The notes below the pieces were generated by a model. That model saw only the letters and a list, made by a program, of their open reading frames with translations. It was not told the origin of the DNA and searched no databases. Positions 32,024-41,654 of a stretch of 54,425 nucleotides of DNA are shown here, one piece after another. The position numbers were made by a program, and so were the translations under genes. The number at the start of each line of letters is the position of its first letter. Within the stretch, counting starts at the first letter, position 1. The DNA comes from JALHUB01 sp050010555 (GTDB lineage: Bacteria; Chloroflexota; Dehalococcoidia; DSTF01; JALHUB01), in contig JBEKKV010000011.1 in the NCBI GenBank assembly GCA_050010555.1, positions 1-54,425 on the forward strand. Reading direction: 5' to 3'.

Positions 32024-33085
32024 TCAGTGCGTTAGAGAGATCCGCAAGGGCGCCAGCGGCGTGTCGTCGACGCCGACGAGGTCGACATTGTTGACGTTCA
32101 GGCGCGCCCGGTCGAAGAAGATGCCGTAGAGGCGCCGGCCGGCGGAGGCACCGCGGTCCCACGAGGCGAGATAAAGGGAAGTAAGGCCGAGGATGCGCAC
32201 GCTCCCATCCTGCGGCGACGAGACAACAGGCACAACGACGAGCCGTCCCACGCCGCCGTCGCCGCTGCCGCGCACGCACTCGTCGCGAGGCGACTGGACG
32301 TAGGGGTTGAAGCCGGTGATGCTTCCATCCGAGGCGCAAGTCGCGTCGCACCACTGGTTGCCGAGATAGTCCTCGGTTCCGTCCGCCGACTCGAACTGGT
32401 AGTGGACCGTCACGGCGCGCAGAGCTGCCTGGGCGGCTTCACCGCCGGGCGGCAGCAGATGGACTGTTTCGCCGGCAGACCAGATGCCGGTGTCCTCCTC
32501 TTGGCAGCCAGCGGCCAATGTCTTCTCGTAGCCCGCAATGCCTGCGCCCTTCAGATCGAGCGGAATGAGCGTGCCACCGTCGCCGGAGTTGTCGTCGAGG
32601 TTGAAGGTGTAGACGCGGCCAGGCGCGAATCCGTAGTCGCCGCTGCCCGGCGCTGCTGAGGCGGCGACGATGCCCCAGGGACAAATCGGCGCGCCCTTCG
32701 CACCGACCACCTGCGCCGTGGCCGACCTGTCGACGTAAAGGTTCTTGGGGAAACCAAGGTAGTGCAGAAAGAAGGTGCTGTGGCCGACATGGGCGGTCGC
32801 CGTGACGGTGTCGAGGATGCCGTCAGGGTGGGTCAGCGGACGCCAGTCGGCGAAGGCGCAGCATTGCGCGGTGGAAGGATCGGTCGCGTTGTTCGCCAGC
32901 CAACTGTTAGCGGCCGCGAGGGCGTCGTCCTGGCTACCGTTGATGGCGAGCTGGCGAGCCGCCGCCGTTGCCATGCCATCCGCCTCCCACTGCGCTCTAC
33001 CCATGCGCGCGAAGTAGACGGCAAGGTCGAACGCCATGGCGGCGAAGAGGACGGTGGCCACGAGCAGCATTGCGCCTTTGATCAT
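32024..33085 (-). CDS. TadE/TadG-like pseudopilin-type membrane protein
   Basis: 353 aa. An N-terminal hydrophobic segment (MLLVATVLFAAMAFDLAVYF) is followed by ARMGRAQWEADGMATAAARQ and repeated Asp/Asn-rich extracellular sequence. This layout matches Tad_G-type proteins associated with Flp pili, which begin with a helix followed by a 'mata-AAR-LAlnG' stretch. Extracellular cysteines (CCAF, CPWG, CDATCASDG, DECVRG) may form disulfides. No other tad gene is nearby. Convergent with the amidase. The domain call is a resemblance; an adhesin-like surface role is possible. Confidence 0.65.
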   Translation of the reverse strand: MIKGAMLLVATVLFAAMAFDLAVYFARMGRAQWEADGMATAAARQLAINGSQDDALAAANSWLANNATDPSTAQCCAFADWRPLTHPDGILDTVTATAHVGHSTFFLHYLGFPKNLYVDRSATAQVVGAKGAPICPWGIVAASAAPGSGDYGFAPGRVYTFNLDDNSGDGGTLIPLDLKGAGIAGYEKTLAAGCQEEDTGIWSAGETVHLLPPGGEAAQAALRAVTVHYQFESADGTEDYLGNQWCDATCASDGSITGFNPYVQSPRDECVRGSGDGGVGRLVVVPVVSSPQDGSVRILGLTSLYLASWDRGASAGRRLYGIFFDRARLNVNNVDLVGVDDTPLAPLRISLTH

Positions 33086-33221
33086 GTCTGCCGGACTGCT
33101 TCACCCGGAGAGGGAGCGCGAGTCGGCGAAGGCGACGATGTGCGGTCGCCCTCTAATTAATGTCGTCCCAAAAGCGTATTCCCGCTGTCAAGGCGAGGGC
33201 GAAAAGCTGCGTCGAGGCGCC

Positions 33222-33998
33222 CTAGACGGAGCGCTGATAGGAGCGGAAAGCGCGCGTCGCCAGCCAGGCAAGCGCCAGCGCCAACGCCGCGAGGTAGCCA
33301 AGATGGCTGCCCACCAGCGTCCAGTCGACGTTTCCCGTCAGCGTCTGCCTGCCCACTTCGACCGCCCAGTTCACCGGATTGAATCGCGCGACAACGCGAA
33401 TCCAATGCGGCAGCAGGCCCGCCGGCATGAAGACCGTGGAAAGGAAGGACAGCGGCAGGACGACGAAGTTGACCACGGCGACGACGGAGGCTTCCTGGCG
33501 CAGGAGAAGGCCCATGGCGTCGGAGAAGGAGGAGAAAGCCATGCCCAGCAGCAGCACGGCGACGATGAAGAGCGCCATGACCAGCGGCCCGCCGTGAAAT
33601 CGGGCGCCGGCGATGAGGCCGAGCGCGATGATGATGAACGACTGCACGAGCGTCAGCACGGCGTTGTAGGCGAGCTGACCGCCGATCAGCGATTCGCGGC
33701 GGACGGGCGATATGAGGAAACGGTCGAGCACGCCGCGTTCGATGTCGACGACGTAGTTCATGCCGCTCCAGCCGTTGGAGTACATCGCCGTCATAACGAC
33801 GACGCCCGGCGTGAGGAAATCGATGTAGGAGCTGGTCGCGAAGCCGGGGATCTCCGTGACGTTCTTGAAGAGCTGCCCGAACAGCAGAAGCCAGATAATA
33901 GGCTGGGTGAGCGAGACGGCGAGATAGTACGGCTGACGCAGCATGGCGCGCAGCAGGCGGACCATCAGGTGCGAGCCCTGAACGACCATGGTCGTCAT
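33222..33998 (-). CDS. ABC-2 type permease, DrrB/NodJ-like
   Basis: 258 aa with six hydrophobic segments. It opens with MVRLLRAMLRQPYYLAVSLT before the first helix (QPIIWLLLFGQLF). The cytoplasmic ERGVLDRFLISPVRRESLIG and the late VVLPLSFLSTVFMPAGLLPHW are typical of the ABC-2 export family (daunorubicin, nodulation factor or multidrug exporters). It overlaps the preceding ATPase gene by 4 bases (ATGA), so the two form one exporter. Substrate unknown; lipids, drugs or surface polymers are all possible. Confidence 0.9.
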   Translation of the reverse strand: MTTMVVQGSHLMVRLLRAMLRQPYYLAVSLTQPIIWLLLFGQLFKNVTEIPGFATSSYIDFLTPGVVVMTAMYSNGWSGMNYVVDIERGVLDRFLISPVRRESLIGGQLAYNAVLTLVQSFIIIALGLIAGARFHGGPLVMALFIVAVLLLGMAFSSFSDAMGLLLRQEASVVAVVNFVVLPLSFLSTVFMPAGLLPHWIRVVARFNPVNWAVEVGRQTLTGNVDWTLVGSHLGYLAALALALAWLATRAFRSYQRSV

Positions 33999-34990
33999 CG
34001 CGATTCCTCCTGGTCGGCATCCTTAAAGGAACGACCGGTGTAGCGCAGGTAGACATCGTCTAGGGATGGGCGGGCGACGGTCACGGACGCGACGACAATC
34101 CCTTCGGAATCAAGCGCCCCGAGTACCGCGGGCACGGCTTCCGCTCCGCTGTCGGCGCGGGCGTGCAGCATCCGGCCGTCAACGGCGACGTCGCGCAGGG
34201 AGTCGCCGAGGGACCGCAGGGCGTTCTGGACGCGTTCCTGGGGCGTCGGCTCCGCGAGCTCGACGTGGACGGCGTCGCCGCGCAGCTCCGCTTTCAGCTC
34301 TTCCGGCGGCCCCTGCACGACGATGCGGCCGCGATCGACGATTGCGACGCAGCCAGCGAGACGGTCCGCCTCCTCGAGGTAGTGGGTTGTCAGCAGGATG
34401 GTCAGGCCCTCCTCGTGGGAGAGGCGTCTGATCTCGCCCCACATGCCGGCGCGAGTCTCAGGGTCCAGCCCAGTCGTCGGCTCGTCGAGGAAGAGCACAC
34501 GCGGGCGGTTGATCAGCCCCATGGCAACGTCGAGCTTACGCTGCATTCCGCCGGAGTACGTCCGGGTAAGGCGATTCGCCGCCTCCGTCAGGGCGAAGCG
34601 CTCCAGCAGGTCGGAGACGCGGCTGCGGAGAGAGGGGCCGCTGAAGCCGTAGAGCTGGCCCTGGAGAGTCAGGCTCTCCTTTCCGGTCGCCTCCAGGTCG
34701 GTGGTGGACTTCTGGGCGACGCAGCCGATGACGCATCGCACCTTGAACGGGTCGCGGAGGACGTCTATGCCGGCGACGCGAGCGGTCCCGGAGTCGGGCC
34801 GGGAGAGAGTCGTCAGGATCTTGACCGTCGTTGACTTGCCCGCGCCGTTCGGGCCGAGCAGCGCGAAGACAGAACCGGCCTCGACCTGGAAGCTTACGCC
34901 ACGCAGCGCTTGCACGCCGCCGCGGTACGTTTTCACCAGATCCCACACGTCGATTGCGGGGGACCCGTTGGACGGCCCGGGACCTGTCAT
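33995..34990 (-). CDS. ABC transporter ATPase, DrrA-like
   Basis: 331 aa from ATG 34990, with AAGGA upstream; the frame extends 11 codons to 35023 without a better site. Walker A is GPNGAGKST, the signature is YSGGMQRKLD, and Walker B is VLFLDEPTTGLDPETR, followed by a switch His (LTTHYLEEADRLAG). The C-terminal 90 residues form the extra regulatory domain common to DrrA-type exporters. It powers the partner permease at 33222. Confidence 0.92.
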   Translation of the reverse strand: MTGPGPSNGSPAIDVWDLVKTYRGGVQALRGVSFQVEAGSVFALLGPNGAGKSTTVKILTTLSRPDSGTARVAGIDVLRDPFKVRCVIGCVAQKSTTDLEATGKESLTLQGQLYGFSGPSLRSRVSDLLERFALTEAANRLTRTYSGGMQRKLDVAMGLINRPRVLFLDEPTTGLDPETRAGMWGEIRRLSHEEGLTILLTTHYLEEADRLAGCVAIVDRGRIVVQGPPEELKAELRGDAVHVELAEPTPQERVQNALRSLGDSLRDVAVDGRMLHARADSGAEAVPAVLGALDSEGIVVASVTVARPSLDDVYLRYTGRSFKDADQEESR

Positions 34991-35125
34991 CGTGCTATCC
35001 TTTCGTCGCCTTTCGCCGTTCAAGAGTAGCGCCGAAGGGACCTTTGTGTCATCGCCGCCGCCGTCGGCTGGCGCAAGCGTCCGGCGGTGATAGAATGAGA
35101 CAATGCGAAACGGCGGGGAGGCGGC

Positions 35126-37657
35126 TTGAGCGACCAGGCGCGACAGGCATCAGGGCCGGCACCGCTGCGATGGCTGGCGCTGCTGGCGGCGGCAAGCTGG
35201 CTGGGCTATCTCATCTGCAGCGGCGCGCCTCAGGTGCAGCCGGAGGTCTTCCGCGCAACAATCGCTTTCCAGGCGGTCGCGCTGGCGCCGGCGATCCTTT
35301 ACGCCGCGTATCTTCTCTTCAAACGCCGTCTGCCCGGCGGGTCGGGGCTGGACTGGCCGCTGCTGCTCCTGCTGGCGGCCTACGGCGTCGCGACGGTCGC
35401 TTCCATCGCCTGGCGCGTCAGCCTGGAGAGCACGCTGATCTTCCTTCTGGCGATCCTCGTTTTCTACGCACTGAGCGACCTCGACTTGCTGGACGCCCAT
35501 GGCCTCCAAGCGGCGTTCTTGCTCGCGGCTTCGGCGGCAGCGGTCTGGGCGCTCTGGATCGTCTTCGGCGACTACCGCGACTGGCTCAACCTGGCCCGCG
35601 CGACCTCTGGCGGCTTCCACCTGAGCAATCTCATCCCGCCGACGGTGCCGAAGGTGCACGACGTTAGCGATCACCCCAACATCCTCGGCATGACGCTTGT
35701 GCTGGCGATGCCGTTCTACGTCCTGGCCGTCTACCGCACGCGAGCGGCGTGGCTGCGCATCTTCTGGGGCGTGTTGCTCTTCGCCGCGCTGTGGGCGATC
35801 TTTCTCACTCTCGCGCGTGGCGCCTGGGTAGGAGCGGCGGTCGCCGTCGCGCTGACCGTCGCCGGTATTGCGGCCGTCCGCGGCGACTGGACGGTCGAGA
35901 CGGCGCGACGGAGCTTGGGACGGCTGCGTGCCAGGCCGTCGCTGGTGGCGGCGGGCGGCGTTCTGCTGCTGCTCGTCGTCGCGCTGGCGGTGGCGCTGCT
36001 GGCGATACGCTGGAACGTACGACCGCAGTGGTTGTTCCGCCAGTCGATCTCGCCTCGGCAAGACGTTTTCGATGCCGGTGTCAGCATCTTCCGCGACCAC
36101 CCGCTCTTCGGCGGCGGCCCGGGCACGTTTGCCCAGCTCTATCCCCAGTACAGCGGTGAGTTTCCGATCCACGCCATCCACGCGCACAACGGCTTCCTGC
36201 AGCTCGCAGACGATACGGGCGTTGTGGGGCTGGCGGCGCTGGCGGCGCTGCTGCTGACGTTGGGCTGGATGCTCTGGCGGAGCTATCGCCGCGGGAGCAC
36301 GGAGCAGCGGTTACTGGCGGTGACCTGCGCGGCGGCGCTCACAGGCTTCGCGGTGCACAATCTGGTCGACGCGGCGAACATCTGGAAGGCGACGCTTGTC
36401 GCCATGGCGGCCGTGACGGCGATCGTGGTCAAGAACTACCGGTCGCTGTCGCCGGCGGAAAGGAAGGAGAGGCGCCTGCCACCCTGGGTCGGCCGGCTGC
36501 GCTCGCTGCTTCCGCGCGGAGTGCTCGTGGTCGCTTTCGTCGCGCTGCCGCTGGTCTGGCTTCGCATCGACGTCGCTCATCGCCACTACTCGCACAGCCT
36601 CAGCCAGCTCGGGATGGGGCACATCCAGCAGGCGATCAGCGAGGGGCAGCAGGCGGTGAACGAGGACCCGGACTTCGCTATCTATCAGTTGCAGCTCGGC
36701 GTCGCCGAGGGGATGGCGGTGATCAAGGGAGACGTGACTTCGCCGGACCCGGCAATCGCCAGCTTGAAGCGGGGGCTGGAGCTGGAGCCGCGGAGCGCGA
36801 TAGGCTACGCGAACCTGGCGCGGATGCTGGTCATTGCCGGGCGCAAGGACGAGGCGCGCGATGCCGCTCTCCAGGCGCGTCGCTATGCCGGCGCCGATTC
36901 GACGGTGTTGCTGGCGGCGGCGGGCGTGCTGGAAGACGTGGGCGCGCCGGAGGCTATACCAACCTACGGCATGGCCCTCTCGCGGATGCCGTCGCTGGCC
37001 GATTCGTCATTCTGGCAGGGGAGTGACTTCCGGCGAACGCACTATCAGGAGATCATCGGCAACTCGCTTATCTCGCTCAGCCCCTGCGCGACGGGAACGC
37101 TGGTGGCGCAGGTGGGCAGCGGCGGTCCGCAGGCGACGACGACGGGACTGACGACGCTGCGGGACGGCTGTCGCGAGGCCGTCGCCAAGGATCCGGGGAG
37201 CCTTGACGCGCGCGTCGACCTGGCGGAGATATCGATGGCGCTGAAGGACTACCAGACCGCTTACGACCTGCTGACCTACGTCACGAGCCGTCAGCCGGAC
37301 CTGCCGAGAGCACGCACCGTGATGGGGGAGTGGTACGCGGCGCAGGGCGACATCACGCGGGCACGGGCCGAATGGACGACAGGCGGGCAGCTCGGCGAGG
37401 CGGAGTCGCTGCTGCTGCTCGGCGAGTCGTATCCGCCGGGGCAGGTGCCGCCGGAGGTCGTGAAGCGGCTGAGTGAGCTGGCGCCGGCCGTCGCGGAGGG
37501 ACCGCGCGACTATCTGATCGGCTACCTGTACTATCGAATGCGTTTCTCGCGGGAGTCGTCGCCGATCATTCTTCTGCCGGGCGAGTGGCAGGACGCGATC
37601 CCGGGCCTGTACGACCGCATACAGCAGGCACTGCAGCAATGGCAGCCGGCTAGCTAG
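35126..37657 (+). CDS. O-antigen-ligase-like membrane protein fused to TPR domain
   Basis: 843 aa. Residues about 10-480 hold roughly a dozen hydrophobic helices. Between the later ones lies the extracellular loop typical of the Wzy/WaaL family (FDAGVSIFRDHPLFGGGPGT, then HAHNGFLQLADDTGVVGL). Residues 490-840 form TPR-like helical pairs (HYSHSLSQLGMGHIQQAISE, AIGYANLARMLVIAGRKDEA). Family members polymerise or ligate surface polysaccharide, or glycosylate proteins. The start is TTG 35126, with GGGGAGG five bases upstream. Solitary gene; the next unit begins after its own promoter. Substrate unknown; archaellin glycosylation is a thought only. Confidence 0.85.
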   Translation: MSDQARQASGPAPLRWLALLAAASWLGYLICSGAPQVQPEVFRATIAFQAVALAPAILYAAYLLFKRRLPGGSGLDWPLLLLLAAYGVATVASIAWRVSLESTLIFLLAILVFYALSDLDLLDAHGLQAAFLLAASAAAVWALWIVFGDYRDWLNLARATSGGFHLSNLIPPTVPKVHDVSDHPNILGMTLVLAMPFYVLAVYRTRAAWLRIFWGVLLFAALWAIFLTLARGAWVGAAVAVALTVAGIAAVRGDWTVETARRSLGRLRARPSLVAAGGVLLLLVVALAVALLAIRWNVRPQWLFRQSISPRQDVFDAGVSIFRDHPLFGGGPGTFAQLYPQYSGEFPIHAIHAHNGFLQLADDTGVVGLAALAALLLTLGWMLWRSYRRGSTEQRLLAVTCAAALTGFAVHNLVDAANIWKATLVAMAAVTAIVVKNYRSLSPAERKERRLPPWVGRLRSLLPRGVLVVAFVALPLVWLRIDVAHRHYSHSLSQLGMGHIQQAISEGQQAVNEDPDFAIYQLQLGVAEGMAVIKGDVTSPDPAIASLKRGLELEPRSAIGYANLARMLVIAGRKDEARDAALQARRYAGADSTVLLAAAGVLEDVGAPEAIPTYGMALSRMPSLADSSFWQGSDFRRTHYQEIIGNSLISLSPCATGTLVAQVGSGGPQATTTGLTTLRDGCREAVAKDPGSLDARVDLAEISMALKDYQTAYDLLTYVTSRQPDLPRARTVMGEWYAAQGDITRARAEWTTGGQLGEAESLLLLGESYPPGQVPPEVVKRLSELAPAVAEGPRDYLIGYLYYRMRFSRESSPIILLPGEWQDAIPGLYDRIQQALQQWQPAS

Positions 37658-37729
37658 ACGATTCCACTGCGACCAACAATCTTTTTACAGAACGTTGACC
37701 GGCAAAACCCCTTCAGCGCCCGGGATCGT

Positions 37730-37759
37730 TTGACCGGCAGTCCGCCGTCACCATATGAT
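37730..37759 (+). promoter_or_regulatory. promoter and hairpin leader of the MacB-like operon
   Basis: TTGACC at 37730-37735 and TATGAT at 37754-37759 with an 18-base spacer. Downstream, GGGTCGGGTT pairs with AACCCGGCCC (37765-37798, one mismatch), just before the ribosome site AGGAG of the gene at 37815. Confidence 0.6.
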
Positions 37760-37814
37760 TTTATGGGTCGGGTTCGTCCTCCCGGCAGAACCCGGCCCAG
37801 CAGGAGACTAATTT

Positions 37815-38552
37815 ATGACAGCTTCTCAGGAGAAGGACCGCGTCGAGACGGCGCCGCCTGCGACCGACTTCATCGTCGCGGCGAACGACGTGGTCAAGAC
37901 GTACGATACCGGGCGAGTGCAGGTCAGGGCACTGCGTGGTATCAATCTTTCGGTCAAGCGGGCGGAGATAATCGCTATCATGGGGCCGTCGGGCTGCGGC
38001 AAGACGACTCTGCTCAACTGCCTCAGCGGCCTGGACAGCATCGACGGCGGGACAATCCTGGTCGATGGGTCCGATATCAACCGGCTATCGGACAACCAGA
38101 AGACGAGCTTCCGCGCGCGGCGCATGGGCTTCGTCTTCCAGTTCTACAACCTGCTTCCGGTGCTCTCGGCAATTGAGAACGTGGAGCTGCCGCTGCTGGT
38201 CTCCGGCACAAACGCGAGGGAAGCGCGACGGCGCGCCCATGCAGCGCTGGAGCAGGTGCATCTGATGGATTGGGCACAGCACCGGCCGGCGGAGCTTTCC
38301 GGTGGCCAGCGCCAGCGCGTCACTGTGGCCCGGGCGCTGGTCAACGACCCGGCTATCGTCTGGGGCGACGAGCCGACGGGCGACCTGGACAGCACGAACG
38401 CGCAGGAGATCATGGACCTCATCTGCGAGCTGAACGCAACGCGCGGCCAGACCTTCGTCCTGGTGACACACGACGCCAAGATCGCCGCGCGGACGAATCG
38501 CACCATCTATATGGTCGACGGTCTCATCGTCGACGAGAAACTGAACGCTTGA
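37815..38552 (+). CDS. ABC transporter ATPase, LolD/MacB class
   Basis: 245 aa. Walker A is GPSGCGKTT, the Q-loop is FVFQFYNLLPVLSAIENVELP, the signature is LSGGQRQRVTVARAL and Walker B is IVWGDEPTGDLDSTN. This class drives mechanotransmission by FtsX-type permeases rather than classical transport. AGGAG precedes ATG 37815. 37 bases before its large permease partner. Export of lipoproteins, peptides or lipids is possible. Confidence 0.93.
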   Translation: MTASQEKDRVETAPPATDFIVAANDVVKTYDTGRVQVRALRGINLSVKRAEIIAIMGPSGCGKTTLLNCLSGLDSIDGGTILVDGSDINRLSDNQKTSFRARRMGFVFQFYNLLPVLSAIENVELPLLVSGTNAREARRRAHAALEQVHLMDWAQHRPAELSGGQRQRVTVARALVNDPAIVWGDEPTGDLDSTNAQEIMDLICELNATRGQTFVLVTHDAKIAARTNRTIYMVDGLIVDEKLNA

Positions 38553-38589
38553 TTCCTCAAAAGACCGTCGCGGTCAGCCGGGAGAAGCC

Positions 38590-41500
38590 ATGAAAGCTCT
38601 CTTCGGCATCCCCATGAGCGACATCATGATCGCCATGCTGGTGCTGCTCGGCATATCGCTGAGCGCCCTGGTCCTGATCGTCCTCCGCAACCGGGTGATG
38701 TTCCGAATCGGCGTGCGCAACATACCGCGGCGAGTGGCACAGACCGTGCTTATCGTCATCGGCCTTATGTTAAGCACGACCATCATCTCCGCCGCCTTCA
38801 CGACCGGCGACACAGTGGACCACAGCATCACGAAGATGGTCTACGACTCTTATGGGCACGTAGACGAGACGATTCAGCGGGGCGAGAAGCCCACCGCCAG
38901 CAGCGGCGACCAGGGGTCAGGCGCAGCGGCCCAGGTCGTGACGCGGAGGCAAGCGGTGCCGCAATCGCTGGCGACGGACCTGGAGCAGAAGTTCCAGGGC
39001 GACTCGGAGATCAGCGGGTTCCTGCCGCTGATCAGCGAGCCGGTGGCGGTGTCCAACCCGACGACGAAGCTGCACACTCCGTCGGGCGTCATTAACGGTC
39101 TTGACCCTTCGAGGCTGGCGGCGTTCCCGGACATCGTTGACACGAACGGCAACGCCGTAGACGTGGGCGCGCTGGCGGACGACGAGATCCTCGTCGATAA
39201 GAGCCTTGCCGACAAGATAGACGCCACGCCCGGGCAGAGCATTGACGTCTACTACCAGAACCAGCAGTTCACCTTCCGCGTGGCAGCGATCGTGAAGGAC
39301 TGCGTTCTTTCGGGAGCGATCCAGTATCCGAATCTGGGACTGACGACGCGGCTGGATACGCTGCAGAAGCTCTTCGACCGCCCGGGCGAGGTCGACTACA
39401 TTGCCGTCGGCAACCACGGCGGTGTGCAGGGCGCGACGCAGTACTCCGACAGCGTGACGGTCAAGCTGGAGAGCGCGCTCAAGGGCACGCAGTTCAGCGT
39501 CGACCCTATCAAGGCGAAGGGCGTTAACACCGCGGAGCTTGCCGGCAACGTGCTCATGACGATGTTCATCGTGCTGGGGCTGTTCTCCATCGGCGCAGGC
39601 ATTCTGCTGACGGTCATGATCTTCGTCATGCTGGCGGCCGAGCGGAAGACTGAGATGGGTATCAGCCGGGCCGTCGGCATGAAGCGGCGGCACCTCATCG
39701 AGGCGTTCGTTTCGGAGGGCATGGGCTACAATCTGCTTTCGGCGCTGGTGGGCGTGACGCTGGGCGTCATCGTCGCCACGCTGATCGCCGGGGCTATGAC
39801 GCTTCTCCTCGGGCAGTACGTGAGCATTGAGTCGGCCGTCACGGCCCGAAGCCTAATCATCTCGTACTCGCTCGGCGTGACGCTCTGCTTCATCACCGTT
39901 GTTTTCTCATCATGGCGGGTCAGCAATCTTAATATCGTGCGGGCCATTCGCGACCTGCCGGAGCCGGAGAAGCGGCCGGGCTGGCGTTCGCTGGTGTTCG
40001 GCATCGCGCTAGTGCTGTTCGGCGGCCTGTTGATGCTGGCCGGCGCGTCGTCGAAGCAGTCGGCTCCGTGGAGCATGGGGATTTCCCTGGTGCTTATCGG
40101 CGTGGCGCTGGCCGCCCGCTATCTGCGCGCGCCGGAAAGGCCGCTGTTCACGGCGATCGGCCTGGCGATCCTCGTCTACTGGTGCCTGGGCGCCGGAGGG
40201 CGAATTCCGAGCCCGGCCACAAAGGGCGGCATGGAGATGTTCTTCATCAGCGGCATAATGATGGTGGCCGCGGCGACGTTCGTCGTGATGTACAACGCGC
40301 ACCTGCTGCTCAACCTGCTGGCGTTCGGCGGCAGGCGGATGGGGCGCATCTTCCCATCGATAAAGACGGCAATCGCCTACCCGCTGGCGAGCAAGTTCCG
40401 CACGGGCATGACGATGGCCATGATCGCGCTCGTTGTGTTCTCGCTGACCATGATGTCGGTGATGAACGGCAACTTCGACCGCGTGTTTCTGACGCAGGAG
40501 GCGCGCGGCGGCTGGGACATCCTGGTAACGGAGAACCCGTCGAACCCGATCGGCGACCTGAAGCAGGTGCTGGCGGGCTCAAACGTCGACACGTCGAAGT
40601 TCGAGGCCGTGGGAAGAATCGCCGTTGCGGGCAGTTCGGGCAACCGGTTGCGGCAGGCGTCGGACAACGCCAAGGCGGTGAGCGACCTGCCGGTCTACAA
40701 GGTCGGCGGCATGGACCAGGCGTTCCTGTCGGAGAGCAAAATCAAGCTACAGTCGCGCGCAGCCGGATACGACAGCGACGCGACCGTGTGGGCGGCATTG
40801 GCCAAGGACCCCTCGCTCGCTGTCATCGACGACTTTGCGATCGGCGGCAGCGGCTACTCGATGGGCGCGGGCGGTTTCAAGCTCGACAGCCTTGATCCCA
40901 GCACGCACACATTCGATCCCGTCCCGGTGGATATCGTCAACCTCACGAGCGGCAGCGCCACGCACGTCAAAGTCATAGGCGTCATGGCGATTGGACCCAG
41001 CAACAACTTCTTCGGCCTGTACACAAACGCGAGCGTCGTCGACACGGAGCCGAGCGGGCCAGCCTACAACACCTATTATGTGCGGCTCACGCCCGGCCAG
41101 GACTCGAAGGCAACGGCCAAGGCGATAGAGGCGGCGCTGTTTACGAAGGGCGCACAGGCGGTGTCGCTACAAGCGCAGATGAATGACCAGATGGCGCTGT
41201 CGAATGGCTTCTTCTACCTGATGGAGGGCTTCATGGGGCTGGGGCTGGTGGTTGGGATAGCCGCCGTCGGCGTGATAGCCTTCCGCACGGTCGTCGAGAG
41301 GCGGCAGCAGATCGGGATGCTGCGGGCCATCGGTTACAGCCGCGGGCAGGTGGCGCTGAGTTTCTTGCTGGAGTCCTCGTTCGTGACGCTGCTCGGTATC
41401 ATCACCGGCATGGGGCTCGGCATCATACTTTCCTACTTCCTGCTGACAAGCAAGTCGATGACCGACATGGGAATGACCGGCTTTTTTGTCCCCTGGCTAG

Positions 41501-41610
41501 AGATCGTGCCGATTTCCGTCGGCGCTTACGTTGCCGCGCTGATTATGACGTATATTCCCTCACGTCAGGCGGCGAGCATCCCCATCGCTGAAGCGCTCCG
41601 CTACGAGTGA
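38590..41610 (+). CDS. large FtsX/MacB-type ABC permease
   Basis: 1006 aa. Two N-terminal hydrophobic helices (near 12-33 and 50-70) are followed by a MacB_PCD-like extracellular domain (to about 310). A first FtsX domain (NVLMTMFIVLGLFSIGAGIL, then AAERKTEMGISRAVGMKRRH) and several central helices follow. A second extracellular domain (about 620-880) precedes the C-terminal FtsX domain (VVERRQQIGMLRAIGYSRGQ). The two-FtsX-domain, about 1000-residue layout is typical of Gram-positive-type and Chloroflexota permeases. It works with the ATPase at 37815. GGGAG upstream of the ATG. Confidence 0.9.
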   Translation: MKALFGIPMSDIMIAMLVLLGISLSALVLIVLRNRVMFRIGVRNIPRRVAQTVLIVIGLMLSTTIISAAFTTGDTVDHSITKMVYDSYGHVDETIQRGEKPTASSGDQGSGAAAQVVTRRQAVPQSLATDLEQKFQGDSEISGFLPLISEPVAVSNPTTKLHTPSGVINGLDPSRLAAFPDIVDTNGNAVDVGALADDEILVDKSLADKIDATPGQSIDVYYQNQQFTFRVAAIVKDCVLSGAIQYPNLGLTTRLDTLQKLFDRPGEVDYIAVGNHGGVQGATQYSDSVTVKLESALKGTQFSVDPIKAKGVNTAELAGNVLMTMFIVLGLFSIGAGILLTVMIFVMLAAERKTEMGISRAVGMKRRHLIEAFVSEGMGYNLLSALVGVTLGVIVATLIAGAMTLLLGQYVSIESAVTARSLIISYSLGVTLCFITVVFSSWRVSNLNIVRAIRDLPEPEKRPGWRSLVFGIALVLFGGLLMLAGASSKQSAPWSMGISLVLIGVALAARYLRAPERPLFTAIGLAILVYWCLGAGGRIPSPATKGGMEMFFISGIMMVAAATFVVMYNAHLLLNLLAFGGRRMGRIFPSIKTAIAYPLASKFRTGMTMAMIALVVFSLTMMSVMNGNFDRVFLTQEARGGWDILVTENPSNPIGDLKQVLAGSNVDTSKFEAVGRIAVAGSSGNRLRQASDNAKAVSDLPVYKVGGMDQAFLSESKIKLQSRAAGYDSDATVWAALAKDPSLAVIDDFAIGGSGYSMGAGGFKLDSLDPSTHTFDPVPVDIVNLTSGSATHVKVIGVMAIGPSNNFFGLYTNASVVDTEPSGPAYNTYYVRLTPGQDSKATAKAIEAALFTKGAQAVSLQAQMNDQMALSNGFFYLMEGFMGLGLVVGIAAVGVIAFRTVVERRQQIGMLRAIGYSRGQVALSFLLESSFVTLLGIITGMGLGIILSYFLLTSKSMTDMGMTGFFVPWLEIVPISVGAYVAALIMTYIPSRQAASIPIAEALRYE

Positions 41611-41654
41611 CGGACTGCGACGGCCAAGACCGTCGCTGAAGGGAGTCGGCGGCA

